A stretch of 64,000 bases of DNA from Verrucomicrobiota bacterium. Its GTDB lineage: Bacteria; Verrucomicrobiota; Kiritimatiellia; RFP12; UBA1067. Every line of letters starts with the position of its first letter. Position 1 is the stretch's first letter. The notes under the pieces are model-generated. The model ran no database searches, was not told the DNA's origin, and saw only the letters and a list, made by a program, of their open reading frames with translations. A program made the translations under genes and the position numbers. Shown one piece after another: positions 8,760-16,477 of the stretch. The stretch lies in the NCBI GenBank assembly GCA_023269675.1, contig JAHFSX010000002.1:62001-126000 (forward strand), read 5' to 3'.

Positions 8760-8940
8760 GCCTTCTTCATGCATCCGGCACGACCTGTCGGGGACGACCT
8801 GGAGAACGCCGGGGAGTGGCTCCGGCGGAGAAGCCAAAAGTCACCCGTCCCGTTGCCGGGCGGCGGTGGAACGGAGCCGACGGACGCAGCGAAGACTCCA
8901 ACGGTAGCCCGCGGTGCCGGGCTCAGAAACGCGCGGGAAA
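8760..8940 (+). ncRNA. Candidate structured RNA in hydrogenase leader (HEARO/omega-RNA-like?)
   Basis: The segment folds on paper into a compact multi-helix RNA. CCGGCAC (8775-8781) pairs perfectly with GTGCCGG (8914-8920), enclosing about 146 nt. Inside, CGGGGACG (8789-8796) pairs with CGTCCCG (8846-8852) with one bulged G, and CGCCGG (8807-8812) pairs with CCGGCG (8822-8827). CCGTTG (8850-8855) can also pair with CAACGG (8899-8904), overlapping the second helix, so it may be an alternative pairing or a pseudoknot. A 74-codon frame (8742-8966) crosses it but its product has no recognisable features, so RNA function is more likely than protein. Size, GC-rich nested stems and an upstream ATGA recall HEARO/omega RNAs, but this name is from memory. 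A cis-acting leader element is the main alternative. No IscB/IsrB gene is nearby. Confidence 0.5.
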
Positions 8941-8958
8941 ACATGAGGAAAAGCGATT

Positions 8959-9996
8959 ATGAATAACAGTGAAGTCATGAAAGCAATGGGTTTATCGCGC
9001 AGGGATTTCATGCGCGCAACATCCGCCATCGGCGCCGCCTTCGGTCTCGAGGCTGCAGGCGTTGGGCCGTTCGTTTCCAAGGCCGAGGCGAAAGAAACGG
9101 CAGCGGGCGGCCTGCCACTCTTGTGGCTGCAGGCTCAGGCATGCACCGGCTGTTCGGTGTCGCTGCTGAACTCGATCTACTACACGACGATCGACGATCT
9201 GGCGGTCAACACTCTGGACATCAACTTCCATCCCAATCTGACCGCGGCCACCGGCAACCTGGCCGTGTCGCAGATCGAGAAGACCTACCGCAAGGGCGGC
9301 TACGCGCTGGTGGTGGAGGGCGCCATCCCGACCGCCGCCAACGGCGATTACTGCACGTTATGGCCCGGGCTAACCGCCCTGAAGGGTGTGCGGCGGTATG
9401 CCGAACGGGCGTCCGTGGTCATCGCCGCGGGAACCTGCGCCTCCTACGGCGGACTGAGCGCCGCGCAACCGAACCTGACCGGCGCCACCGGGTTGTCCCA
9501 GGTGCTCGGCAGCGGCTACACCGTGGTCAACATTCCCGGCTGTCCGATGCACCCCGATTGGCTGGTAGGCACCGTGGCTTACATTCTGGCCAACGGCAAG
9601 CTGCCAGCGCTGGACGCCGTCGGCCGTCCGACCGCGTTCTATGGCAAGACCCTCCATGAGCAGTGCCCTTATCTGGCCGAGTACAACACGAAATACGGTC
9701 AGCAAACCCACTCCCGCGGGCAGTCCTGCCTGGACTGCCACACGCGCACGGACAGCCACGTGCCGCAAGCCCGATCGCTGGGGGTCGGAGGTTGCCTGTT
9801 CGCCTTGGGCTGCAACGGACTCCGGGCCCACTGCGATTGCTCGGTGCGGAAGTGGAACGGCGGTGCTGCGGGCACCCCGGGGGTGAACTGGTGCGTGGAG
9901 GCTGGCGCCCCCTGTACCGGCTGCACCGAACCCACATTCCCCGACGGGATGTCGCCCTTCTATTCACTCAACGGACCCGGCGCCACTGACGATTGA
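8959..9996 (+). CDS. [NiFe]-hydrogenase small subunit, Tat-exported, group 1 type
   Basis: This 345-residue subunit carries the electron-transfer Fe-S clusters. A Tat signal (LSRRDFMRATSAIGAAFG, residues 12-29) predicts export as a folded complex with the large subunit. Proximal-cluster cysteines are C62/C65 (ACTGCS), C160 (AGTCASYGG) and C195 (NIPGCPMHP). Distal ligands are H233/C236 (LHEQCPYL), C279 and C285. Medial ligands are C294, C319 and C322. The residue usually Pro in the NWPV motif is Cys312 (NWCVEAG), which in studied enzymes favours a [4Fe-4S] medial cluster. The O2-tolerance motif CTCC is absent. An apparent insertion at about residues 243-272 contains CLDCH, a CxxCH heme-type motif. 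There is no C-terminal membrane helix and no cytochrome b gene follows. The start has a GAGGAAAAG ribosome site. Confidence 0.95.
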   Translation: MNNSEVMKAMGLSRRDFMRATSAIGAAFGLEAAGVGPFVSKAEAKETAAGGLPLLWLQAQACTGCSVSLLNSIYYTTIDDLAVNTLDINFHPNLTAATGNLAVSQIEKTYRKGGYALVVEGAIPTAANGDYCTLWPGLTALKGVRRYAERASVVIAAGTCASYGGLSAAQPNLTGATGLSQVLGSGYTVVNIPGCPMHPDWLVGTVAYILANGKLPALDAVGRPTAFYGKTLHEQCPYLAEYNTKYGQQTHSRGQSCLDCHTRTDSHVPQARSLGVGGCLFALGCNGLRAHCDCSVRKWNGGAAGTPGVNWCVEAGAPCTGCTEPTFPDGMSPFYSLNGPGATDD

Positions 9997-10043
9997 GAGC
10001 CGCGTCGCCGAAAACAAGTCGAACATTCGAGAAGGACATTTAT

Positions 10044-11489
10044 ATGGCAACCACATTGACAATAGCTCCCATGACGCGGGTGGAAGGCCACTTAGACGTC
10101 GAGGTGACCGTAGACACGATTGGCGGCACGCAGCAAGTGACCGATGCGAAGTGCGCGGGCGCCATGTTCCGCGGGTTTGAACGAATCCTCACGGGGCGCG
10201 ATCCCCACGACGCCGTGCACCTGACACAGCGCATCTGCGGTGTGTGTCCGATCTCGCACGGCATGGCCTCCAGCCTGGCGCTGGAAGGCGCCTTTGTACT
10301 GACGCCGGCAGAAAACGGACGTATCGTCCGCAACCTCGTCCTCGGGGCAAACTATATCCAATCGCACATTTTACACTTCTACCACTTGGCGGCGCCGGAT
10401 TACATCAATACCGACGGCATCTTGGATATGTCCCCGTGGCGTCCGCACATGTCATCGCCCGATATGGTCACAGGCAGCTCGGCCACCGCGCTGGTTGGAA
10501 ACTACGTCAAGGCTTTGGCCATGCGACGCAAAGCGCACCAGATGGGCGCGATTTTCGCGGGACACATGCCGTCCGCGGTGAGTTTCGTGCCGGGCGGAGC
10601 GACCAAGCCCGTTTCGGCCGCGGACGTCACCGCATTCCGTTCGCTGCTGACGGAACTGCGTGGCTTCGTCACCAACGTGATGTTAGCTGACGGCGAAGCG
10701 CTGTTGAGCCTTTTTCAGGACTACACGGCGATCGGAAGGGGCTGCGGCAATTTACTCGCGTACGGAGTGTTCGATCTGAACAGCGCAGGCACATCCAAAC
10801 TGTTTGCGCGCGGGCGCTACGCCAACGGGACCTTCGGCACGGTGGATACCGCGCAGATCCGCGAATACGTGTCGCATTCGTGGTATACGGCCAACAGCGG
10901 CGGACGCGCGCCGGCGAACGGCGTAACCGAACCCCTGGCGGACAAGGCTGGGGCCTACTCCTGGATCAAGGCGCCGCGCTATGGAGGCGTCGTGCACGAG
11001 GTCGGACCGCTGGCACGCATGTGGGTCAACGGCGACTACCGCTACGGCATCTCCGCCATGGACCGCATCGTGGCACGGGCCCTTGAAACCGAGAAAGTGG
11101 CCAACGCGATGGACGGCTGGCTCAACCAACTTGTGCCGGGCGCATCGACCTACACGTACAAAGCCACGCCCGCGACGGGAACGGGCATCGGTCTGACCGA
11201 AGCGCCGCGCGGCGCGCTCGGCCATTGGCTCCAGATCGGCAGCTCCAAGTTGACCCAGTACCAGGTCGTCTCGCCAACGGGGTGGAACGCCTCGCCGATG
11301 GACGACAGCGGACAGCACGGCGCCATGGAGCAGGCGTTGATCAGCACACCGGTCAAAGACCTGAAAAACCCGATCGAGCTATTGCGCGTGGTGCACTCGT
11401 TCGATCCGTGCCTGTCCTGTTCCGTGCATCTGGTCCGGCCCGGGAAAAAAGCGGAGATCTGCCGCGTAGACGTTGCCGCCGGGGTCTAA
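10044..11489 (+). CDS. [NiFe]-hydrogenase large (catalytic) subunit
   Basis: The 481-residue catalytic subunit of a hydrogenase that oxidises H2, or the reverse. N-terminal MTRVEGHLDVEV is the family signature. The four Ni-Fe cysteines are in RICGVCPISHG (C65, C68) and DPCLSCSVH (C456, C459). A 19-residue tail after His462 would be removed by the maturation protease once the metal site is complete. The ATG at 10044 is preferred over an upstream TTG (9993) because GAGAAGGAC lies just upstream. It follows the small subunit by 47 bp and shares its transcript. It has no Tat signal and would be co-exported with the small subunit. Confidence 0.96.
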   Translation: MATTLTIAPMTRVEGHLDVEVTVDTIGGTQQVTDAKCAGAMFRGFERILTGRDPHDAVHLTQRICGVCPISHGMASSLALEGAFVLTPAENGRIVRNLVLGANYIQSHILHFYHLAAPDYINTDGILDMSPWRPHMSSPDMVTGSSATALVGNYVKALAMRRKAHQMGAIFAGHMPSAVSFVPGGATKPVSAADVTAFRSLLTELRGFVTNVMLADGEALLSLFQDYTAIGRGCGNLLAYGVFDLNSAGTSKLFARGRYANGTFGTVDTAQIREYVSHSWYTANSGGRAPANGVTEPLADKAGAYSWIKAPRYGGVVHEVGPLARMWVNGDYRYGISAMDRIVARALETEKVANAMDGWLNQLVPGASTYTYKATPATGTGIGLTEAPRGALGHWLQIGSSKLTQYQVVSPTGWNASPMDDSGQHGAMEQALISTPVKDLKNPIELLRVVHSFDPCLSCSVHLVRPGKKAEICRVDVAAGV

Positions 11490-11524
11490 AAAGAGCAATG
11501 CGATCACGCGAGAGGATTATGATA

Positions 11525-13480
11525 ATGAATAATGACACACGATTTGTGGCGCGGAACCGGTGCAGCGTAAACGCGCGCCTGTCCGTGGGGATGGTTGCGC
11601 TGCTGGCTGCGGCAGGGTTCGCATGCGCCGAAACGCCCCTGTTTGTGCCTGTGAGTGATGCAGGCAATGCCAGCGATGTGACGGGGTTCGGGGCCGTGAA
11701 GAACGCCTACCGGATCGGGATGAACGAAGTCACGCGGACTCAATACGCGGCGTTTCTGAATGCCGTTGCCGCCACCGACACGCATGGCCTGTACAGCCCC
11801 AACATGGGGATTACGCGAGCGGGTGCTCCGGGAAGCTACGTTTACGCGGCGACGGACGGGGCACGGTCGGTCGCCTGGGTCAGTTGGTACGACGCCCTGC
11901 GTTACGCCAACTGGCTAAACAACGGGCAGCCCGCCGGCGCGGCGGGTGCCGCCTCCACGGAGACGGGCGCCTACACGTTCAGCGGAGAAACGAGCGTGAG
12001 CATCCGCAACCCGGAGGCGCGGGTGTTTCTGCCGAGTGAAGACGAGTGGTATAAGGCCGCGTACTATCAGGGCGGGAGTAACGCGTGGTACTGGGCGTAT
12101 CCAACCCGTAGCGACACTCCACCGCTAGCTTCTTTGCCCACCGTCAGCGACAATGCGGCCAATTACGACCAGGTTGCGACTGATGTGATGGCGGCAGGCG
12201 CCTACCCTGCGAGCCAGGGTTACTTCGGGACGCACGACCAGGCAGGCAACCTGTGGGAATGGAATGAGGCGTTGATCGATGGCGACCGCGGCTTGCGGGG
12301 CGGTTCCTATGACGATTACCCGCTCCTGCTCCAAGCCGGCTACCGCGACAGCCAAATTCCGACCGATGAAAATGAATTTGTGGGCTTCCGCGTTGCGGCC
12401 GCGGCCGACGTGAACCCGCCTCCCAACCACGCACCGGTGTCCGCGGGCGAAAGTTACACCGTGAATGCAGCCGCCACACTGACAGTGGCCGCACCGGGCG
12501 TGCTGTCCAACGATACCGACGCCGACGGAAACGCGCTGACGGCGGTGCGGGTGAGCGGTCCGGCGCATGGGACGCTGACGCTCGACGCTAACGGAGCGTT
12601 CACGTATGCTCCAGCCACCGGATACAGCGGCGCCGACAGCTTCGCCTACAAGGCCAGCGACGGGACCGTGGACGGCAACGCTGCGACAGTCGCGCTCACG
12701 GTGAACGCGGTCAACCGCGCGCCGGTGGCCGCGAGTGAAAGCTACGCGGTGAACGCTGGCGCGACCCTGAGCGTGGCGGCGCCCGGCGTGCTGGGCAACG
12801 ACACCGACGCCGACGGCAACGCGCTGACGGCGGTGCGGGCGAGCGGTCCGGCGCACGGGACGCTGACGCTCAACGCCAACGGCGCGTTCACGTACACGCC
12901 GGCCGCCGGATACAGCGGCGCCGACAGCTTCGCCTACAAGGCCAACGACGGGACCGTGGACGGCAACACGGCGACAGTCGCGCTCACGGTGAACGCCGCC
13001 GCCACTCGCTATGCCTTGAACGTGCGGTACGGCAGCGGCGACGGTTCCTACGCCTTCGGAACCGTCGTGGCCATTCAGGCGGACGCAGCGCCGGCAGGAT
13101 CCGTTTTTGATCGGTGGACCGGGTCCTCAGGGTATGTCGCCAACGTGACAAATGCCTCGACAACGCTGACCATGCAGCGCAGCGCAACAACCGTGACGGC
13201 CACCTATAAAGTGGTCGCAGCGGCCTTCGACATGACCTTCGCTGCCTGGAGCAGCCGGACACAGGTATTGATTGTCAGAGGGAAAGGACCCTACGGTAAG
13301 TCAGTCGTCGTGACCGATGTGGCAGGCACTAAAGTCGGAACGTGCAAAATCAGGTCAGACGGCAGTTGGAGCTTGAGCGTGAAGCGCTCCTCCAGACAAC
13401 TTCCCAGTCGCTTACGAGCAACCTGCAACGGCATGACGGATGAGATGCCCGTAACTCGTGATGATACTCGTGACGATTAA
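11525..13480 (+). CDS. Secreted SUMF1/FGE-like protein with cadherin-like repeats
   Basis: A 651-residue protein with a signal peptide (hydrophobic VGMVALLAAAGFACA, cleavage near residue 36). A formylglycine-generating-enzyme-like domain spans about residues 58-292 (MNEVTRTQYAAFLNAV, FLPSEDEWYKAAYY, AGNLWEWNEAL, LRGGSYDD, VGFRVAAA). The catalytic Cys pair of true FGE is not evident, so it is probably a binding or structural member. Two nearly identical 96-residue cadherin-like repeats (VLSNDTDADGNALTAV) span about 301-492. An InlB-type repeat (VRYGSGDG...FDRWTGSSG) follows. The start at 11525 is chosen for AGAGGA 8 bp upstream; 11519 and 11498 are alternatives. It lies 35 bp after the large subunit and before the maturation protease, an unusual place for a surface protein. 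Confidence 0.85.
   Translation: MNNDTRFVARNRCSVNARLSVGMVALLAAAGFACAETPLFVPVSDAGNASDVTGFGAVKNAYRIGMNEVTRTQYAAFLNAVAATDTHGLYSPNMGITRAGAPGSYVYAATDGARSVAWVSWYDALRYANWLNNGQPAGAAGAASTETGAYTFSGETSVSIRNPEARVFLPSEDEWYKAAYYQGGSNAWYWAYPTRSDTPPLASLPTVSDNAANYDQVATDVMAAGAYPASQGYFGTHDQAGNLWEWNEALIDGDRGLRGGSYDDYPLLLQAGYRDSQIPTDENEFVGFRVAAAADVNPPPNHAPVSAGESYTVNAAATLTVAAPGVLSNDTDADGNALTAVRVSGPAHGTLTLDANGAFTYAPATGYSGADSFAYKASDGTVDGNAATVALTVNAVNRAPVAASESYAVNAGATLSVAAPGVLGNDTDADGNALTAVRASGPAHGTLTLNANGAFTYTPAAGYSGADSFAYKANDGTVDGNTATVALTVNAAATRYALNVRYGSGDGSYAFGTVVAIQADAAPAGSVFDRWTGSSGYVANVTNASTTLTMQRSATTVTATYKVVAAAFDMTFAAWSSRTQVLIVRGKGPYGKSVVVTDVAGTKVGTCKIRSDGSWSLSVKRSSRQLPSRLRATCNGMTDEMPVTRDDTRDD
12425..13000 (+). 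repeat. Tandem 288-bp repeat encoding two cadherin-like modules
   Basis: Two head-to-tail copies of a 288-bp unit start near 12425 and 12713. They differ at scattered bases, many of them silent, which points to a fairly recent duplication kept as protein. Each copy encodes one 96-residue module containing NDTDADGNALTAV and GYSGADSFAYKA. Confidence 0.85.
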
Positions 13481-13507
13481 GGAGTGGTAAGTGGTTGTGT
13501 GGTGTCT

Positions 13508-13552
13508 GCCGGCGGCCCGTCAACGAACGGACCGCCGGCGCTTTTATAATTT
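13508..13552 (+). terminator. Intrinsic terminator after the SUMF1/cadherin gene
   Basis: GCCGGCGG and CCGT pair with ACGG and CCGCCGGC around a 6-nt loop, with one mismatched position on each arm. CTTTTATAATTTT follows directly. It separates the hydrogenase subunit genes from the maturation protease, whose start is only about 50 bp downstream. Confidence 0.85.
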
Positions 13553-13602
13553 TGGTCCACCCTGCCCGATGCAAGATGCTAATATCGTCCCAAAGGATGT
13601 AT

Positions 13603-14172
13603 ATGACAGACTCACAACATGCCAACGTACTGATCTTAGGAATTGGCAACCTCCTGTTGAGCGATGAAGGTGTCGGCATTCACGCGGTGCGCTGCCTGGC
13701 TCAGCGGGAACTGCCGCCCGGAGTCGAGGTCCTCGACGGCGGCACGTCGGGTGCAGACCTTGTGGACCACCTCGAAGGGCGAACCATGGTCATTGTTATC
13801 GACGCCGCTTCGGGCGACGGTCCGCCAGGTACGATCTACCGCTGTGAGGCCCGCGACCTGATCGAGCAGGAGGGCTCGCTGTCGCTGCACGAGTTCGGCC
13901 TGGCGGACAGCCTGCATATGGCCGATCAACTTGGCTGCGCACCGCAGCGCGTGGTCGTGTTGGGCGTTCAGCCCGCCACGCTGGAGCCGGGACTGGACCT
14001 CTCACCTGAAGTGGCCGCCGCACTCCCCAGAGTCCTCAAATTGGCCCTGGCGGAGGCGGTGACGCGTGAGCTTCCGACTGCGGCGGTCGAACATCCGCAT
14101 GACTCGGCATGCGTTCGCGGCACCCCTGAAGAACGTCTTTTGAGGGCATGCCTCAACACCCTTGCCACCTAG
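13603..14172 (+). CDS. Hydrogenase maturation protease (HyaD/HybD family)
   Basis: This nickel-dependent endopeptidase removes the C-terminal tail of the large subunit after metal insertion. The 189-residue protein has the family start LILGIGNLLLSDEGVGIHAV with the conserved metal-binding Glu, VLDGGTSGADLVDHLEG with the conserved Asp, and DSLHMADQLG with the conserved His. The start at 13603 has AAAGGA 6 bp upstream; ATG 13597 is too close to that site. The C-terminal about 30 residues after AEAVTRELP look like a divergent extension. A strong terminator lies just before the gene, so it depends on readthrough or its own promoter. Confidence 0.93.
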   Translation: MTDSQHANVLILGIGNLLLSDEGVGIHAVRCLAQRELPPGVEVLDGGTSGADLVDHLEGRTMVIVIDAASGDGPPGTIYRCEARDLIEQEGSLSLHEFGLADSLHMADQLGCAPQRVVVLGVQPATLEPGLDLSPEVAAALPRVLKLALAEAVTRELPTAAVEHPHDSACVRGTPEERLLRACLNTLAT

Positions 14173-14832
14173 CTCACGACCCACACCTCCCTCATGCAGA
14201 CCGCGTGGCGGAGCTGACGGCCGTTAAGCGGAAGGCAGAGAGAGGGAGATCAGGGAGGACGAGTCCCCCGCCTCACGCGCAACGGAGGCGGGGAACCTGC
14301 GCGACGAGAGAGCTGTTCGCACAATTGAGAAGGATCGCGAGTTTCTCTAACGCATGCGCATGATGCCGCATCGTGCTTATGCTCGCCGCCAGACACGCGC
14401 CATGTGCGGACTGGCACGATCTTTCCATCACCTGTATCGGTCAAGAATACAAAACCACGCGGCACACAGAACCGTTCTCGAAACCGTTGCTGGCACTCAT
14501 TGCGCGTTATAACTTCCAGCCTCTTTTCTACCCTTCCGCCAGAACGCGGTCAGCGGAAGAGCACCCCTGCGCTCGAGCCGTACTGAGCACCGACCGGCGT
14601 GGCTCCTGACCGTTTGGCTGCGCCGGTCAGCGGTCAATCATTGAAAGCGACCTTGTCGTCATGGAGGCCATGATGCCGGTCGGGGACGGAATCGAAAGGA
14701 CGCGAAGAGCCCTCATCCGGGTTCGGGGACAATCGCAATCGGACCGCCGTCCGCCGACACTGACGCTGCGCGTGAAGCGATGCCCGGCGCAAGGCCGCGG
14801 ATCTCTTCAAACTACGGCGCTGTTACAAAGAA
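14173..14832. other. Intergenic region, no gene recognised
   Basis: No frame here has recognisable protein features. One inverted repeat stands out: CCCCGCCTC (about 14266) pairs with GAGGCGGGG about 10 nt later, but no T-run follows, so it is a hairpin of unknown role rather than a clear terminator for the protease gene. Confidence 0.5.
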
Positions 14833-15201
14833 TTAATCCCGGCGATGTGAGATACCCTTGCCGCACGTATCCTGCTTGCGATCAACGCTAGCGCTTAGCG
14901 TCCGACCCGTGTCCGGAATATTCGAGGAAGTGAACGTGCGCCTCGCTGCGGCGCCGGCCGGCGCTGATGCCCGCATGAGCTTGCGCAAGTTGTCCATTAT
15001 ATCGTCAACCGGTTTTCCCGAGTGCGCGGAAATGGCTTGGACCGTGATGTAGGTCTCTTTACTCGCAAGCCTTTGACGGACGAGTTCCTGCTCCCCGGCT
15101 TCAGCGGGATGGCGGTCTCCTTCAGATGCGTGTTGGCTGCCTGTATTCACTGCCCCTTTCGTCAACGGAACGAAGTTCGCGCCGGTATGGCTCAAACACA
15201 A
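14833..15201 (-). CDS. Small conserved-motif protein of unknown function
   Basis: The frame encodes up to 122 residues from a TTG. A GTG at 15150 is an alternative start and no ribosome site decides between them. Its central part, YITVQAISAHSGKPVDDIM continuing DNLRKLMR, matches closely a second, broken copy at 52769-52894 (ITIKAVSELAGEPV, DILDNLLKLMR). Two independent copies with conserved residues indicate that this is or was a real protein. No known domain is recognised. It stands alone in a long intergenic stretch. Confidence 0.5.
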   Translation of the reverse strand: MCLSHTGANFVPLTKGAVNTGSQHASEGDRHPAEAGEQELVRQRLASKETYITVQAISAHSGKPVDDIMDNLRKLMRASAPAGAAARRTFTSSNIPDTGRTLSASVDRKQDTCGKGISHRRD

Positions 15202-15554
15202 ACGTTCTTTAAATCTTAAAAAGCATTAAATATGCCATATGCAACAGGCCGTGAAATTGTGAAACCGATAGGTTGCCGCCCAAAAAGGCCGCCGCAAGGG
15301 CCCCTGCCCACTCGACCCGCTGGCTGGCCCGCCGCGCGTGAGGCCCGACGTGGCAATGGCCGGCGCAACCCCAGAGGTGCCCGTGTTGAAAAGATCGCGC
15401 GACCCGCAACTCTTCCCTGCGCGCTCCCGATTGTCGCGCAAGGAGTCTAACGAGAGTGGTGCGCGCCCCGGTGTCGATTGCCCATTGATTTGCCGGGTCA
15501 TTTGACGTACTCTGGAACCGAATGCGAACGGCATCGAGCGCGAAAGATACAACC
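15202..15554. other. Intergenic region upstream of barrel protein
   Basis: No protein-like frame was recognised. The stretch precedes the gene at 15555 and may hold its promoter, but no convincing -35/-10 pair was found. Confidence 0.4.
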
Positions 15555-16310
15555 ATGCGCATAAAAGTGTCCAGTTTATGGGCCGTATGGCTGCTCGGCG
15601 GGGCGACGAAGGTTTTCGCAGGGCCGCCCTTTGTGACGGATGATCCGGAGCCCGTCGACTACCGGCACGGTGAATTCTACCTCGCGTCCCAACATGTTGC
15701 GGCCCATGACGGCTGGTCGGGAACCGCGCCGCATTTCGAGGTGAACTATGGCGTTGTGCCCGACGTGCAGCTTCATCTGATCGTGCCGTTGGCTTACGAC
15801 GCGCCGTCGGGCAGCCGCACACATTATGGGTACGGCGACACGGAACTGGGCGTGAAGTACCGTTTCGTCCAAGAATCAGACCGCGTGCCGCAGGTGGCAG
15901 TATTTCCCCTGCTTTCCCTTCCCTCCGGCAGCGAGGCGGACGGACTCGGCAGCGGCCAAGTGCGGGCCTTCCTTCCGGTGTGGCTGCAAAAAAGCTTGGG
16001 CGAGTGGACGGTTTACGGCGGCGGCGGTTACGGCATCAATCCCGGCACGGGCAACGAGGACTGGGGCTTGGGCGGCGTCGTGTTGCAGAGGCATGTCACT
16101 GATAATGTCGTGATCGGGACGGAGGTCTATCACCGCACCCCGACGGAAACCGACGGACGCAGTGATACCGCGTTCAATGTCGGCACCCTCATCGATCTCA
16201 CCGAACAACACCATCTGCTTGTCTCCGCGGGACGTTCGATTGACGGTCCCACGGACTTTCAAGTTTCTTTCGCTTATCAATTCACCTTCGGCCCGGCCGC
16301 ACACAACTGA
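15555..16310 (+). CDS. Outer-membrane barrel-like transporter (phenol MetA type)
   Basis: A 251-residue protein with a signal peptide (SSLWAVWLLGGATKVFAG) and the start of the mature chain GPPFVTDDPEPVDYRHGEFY. It then shows alternating beta-strand segments (YGDTELGVKYRF, AVFPLLSLPSGS, YGGGGYGINPG, QVSFAYQFTFG), the pattern of the Phenol_MetA_deg outer-membrane family. ATG 15555 is preferred over upstream 15522 because the signal sequence begins there. In many genomes this family accompanies metal or aromatic efflux genes. It is followed by a YncE-like gene 167 bp downstream. The substrate cannot be told. Confidence 0.75.
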   Translation: MRIKVSSLWAVWLLGGATKVFAGPPFVTDDPEPVDYRHGEFYLASQHVAAHDGWSGTAPHFEVNYGVVPDVQLHLIVPLAYDAPSGSRTHYGYGDTELGVKYRFVQESDRVPQVAVFPLLSLPSGSEADGLGSGQVRAFLPVWLQKSLGEWTVYGGGGYGINPGTGNEDWGLGGVVLQRHVTDNVVIGTEVYHRTPTETDGRSDTAFNVGTLIDLTEQHHLLVSAGRSIDGPTDFQVSFAYQFTFGPAAHN

Positions 16311-16477
16311 CCACGCATGCGCGTTGCCGAAGATGTGCACGTCAACGGCACCAAGACCGCCTCCCCCTCCCGGCTGGACGGCCGCGCAAACGGGCGGCAA
16401 CGCGGCGAAGTTGACCCAGGCTGACAGAGTGACGCTGTTAGACGACTTCACCTACGTCAACAAGTAAGGAGCCGAGC

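Noticed and set aside
8741..8960. Cobalamin or other known riboswitch before the hydrogenase
   Set aside because: No B12-box or other known aptamer signature could be found in the folded segment.
8742..8966. 74-codon frame in the hydrogenase leader as a protein
   Set aside because: It overlaps the strongly paired RNA segment, has no recognisable domain or signal, and ends inside the small-subunit start; treated as RNA instead.
11525..13480. True sulfatase-activating formylglycine-generating enzyme
   Set aside because: The catalytic cysteine pair is not evident, the protein is secreted with surface repeats, and no sulfatase gene is present.
14266..14294. Hairpin after the maturation protease as terminator
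   Set aside because: The stem is good but no T-run follows.
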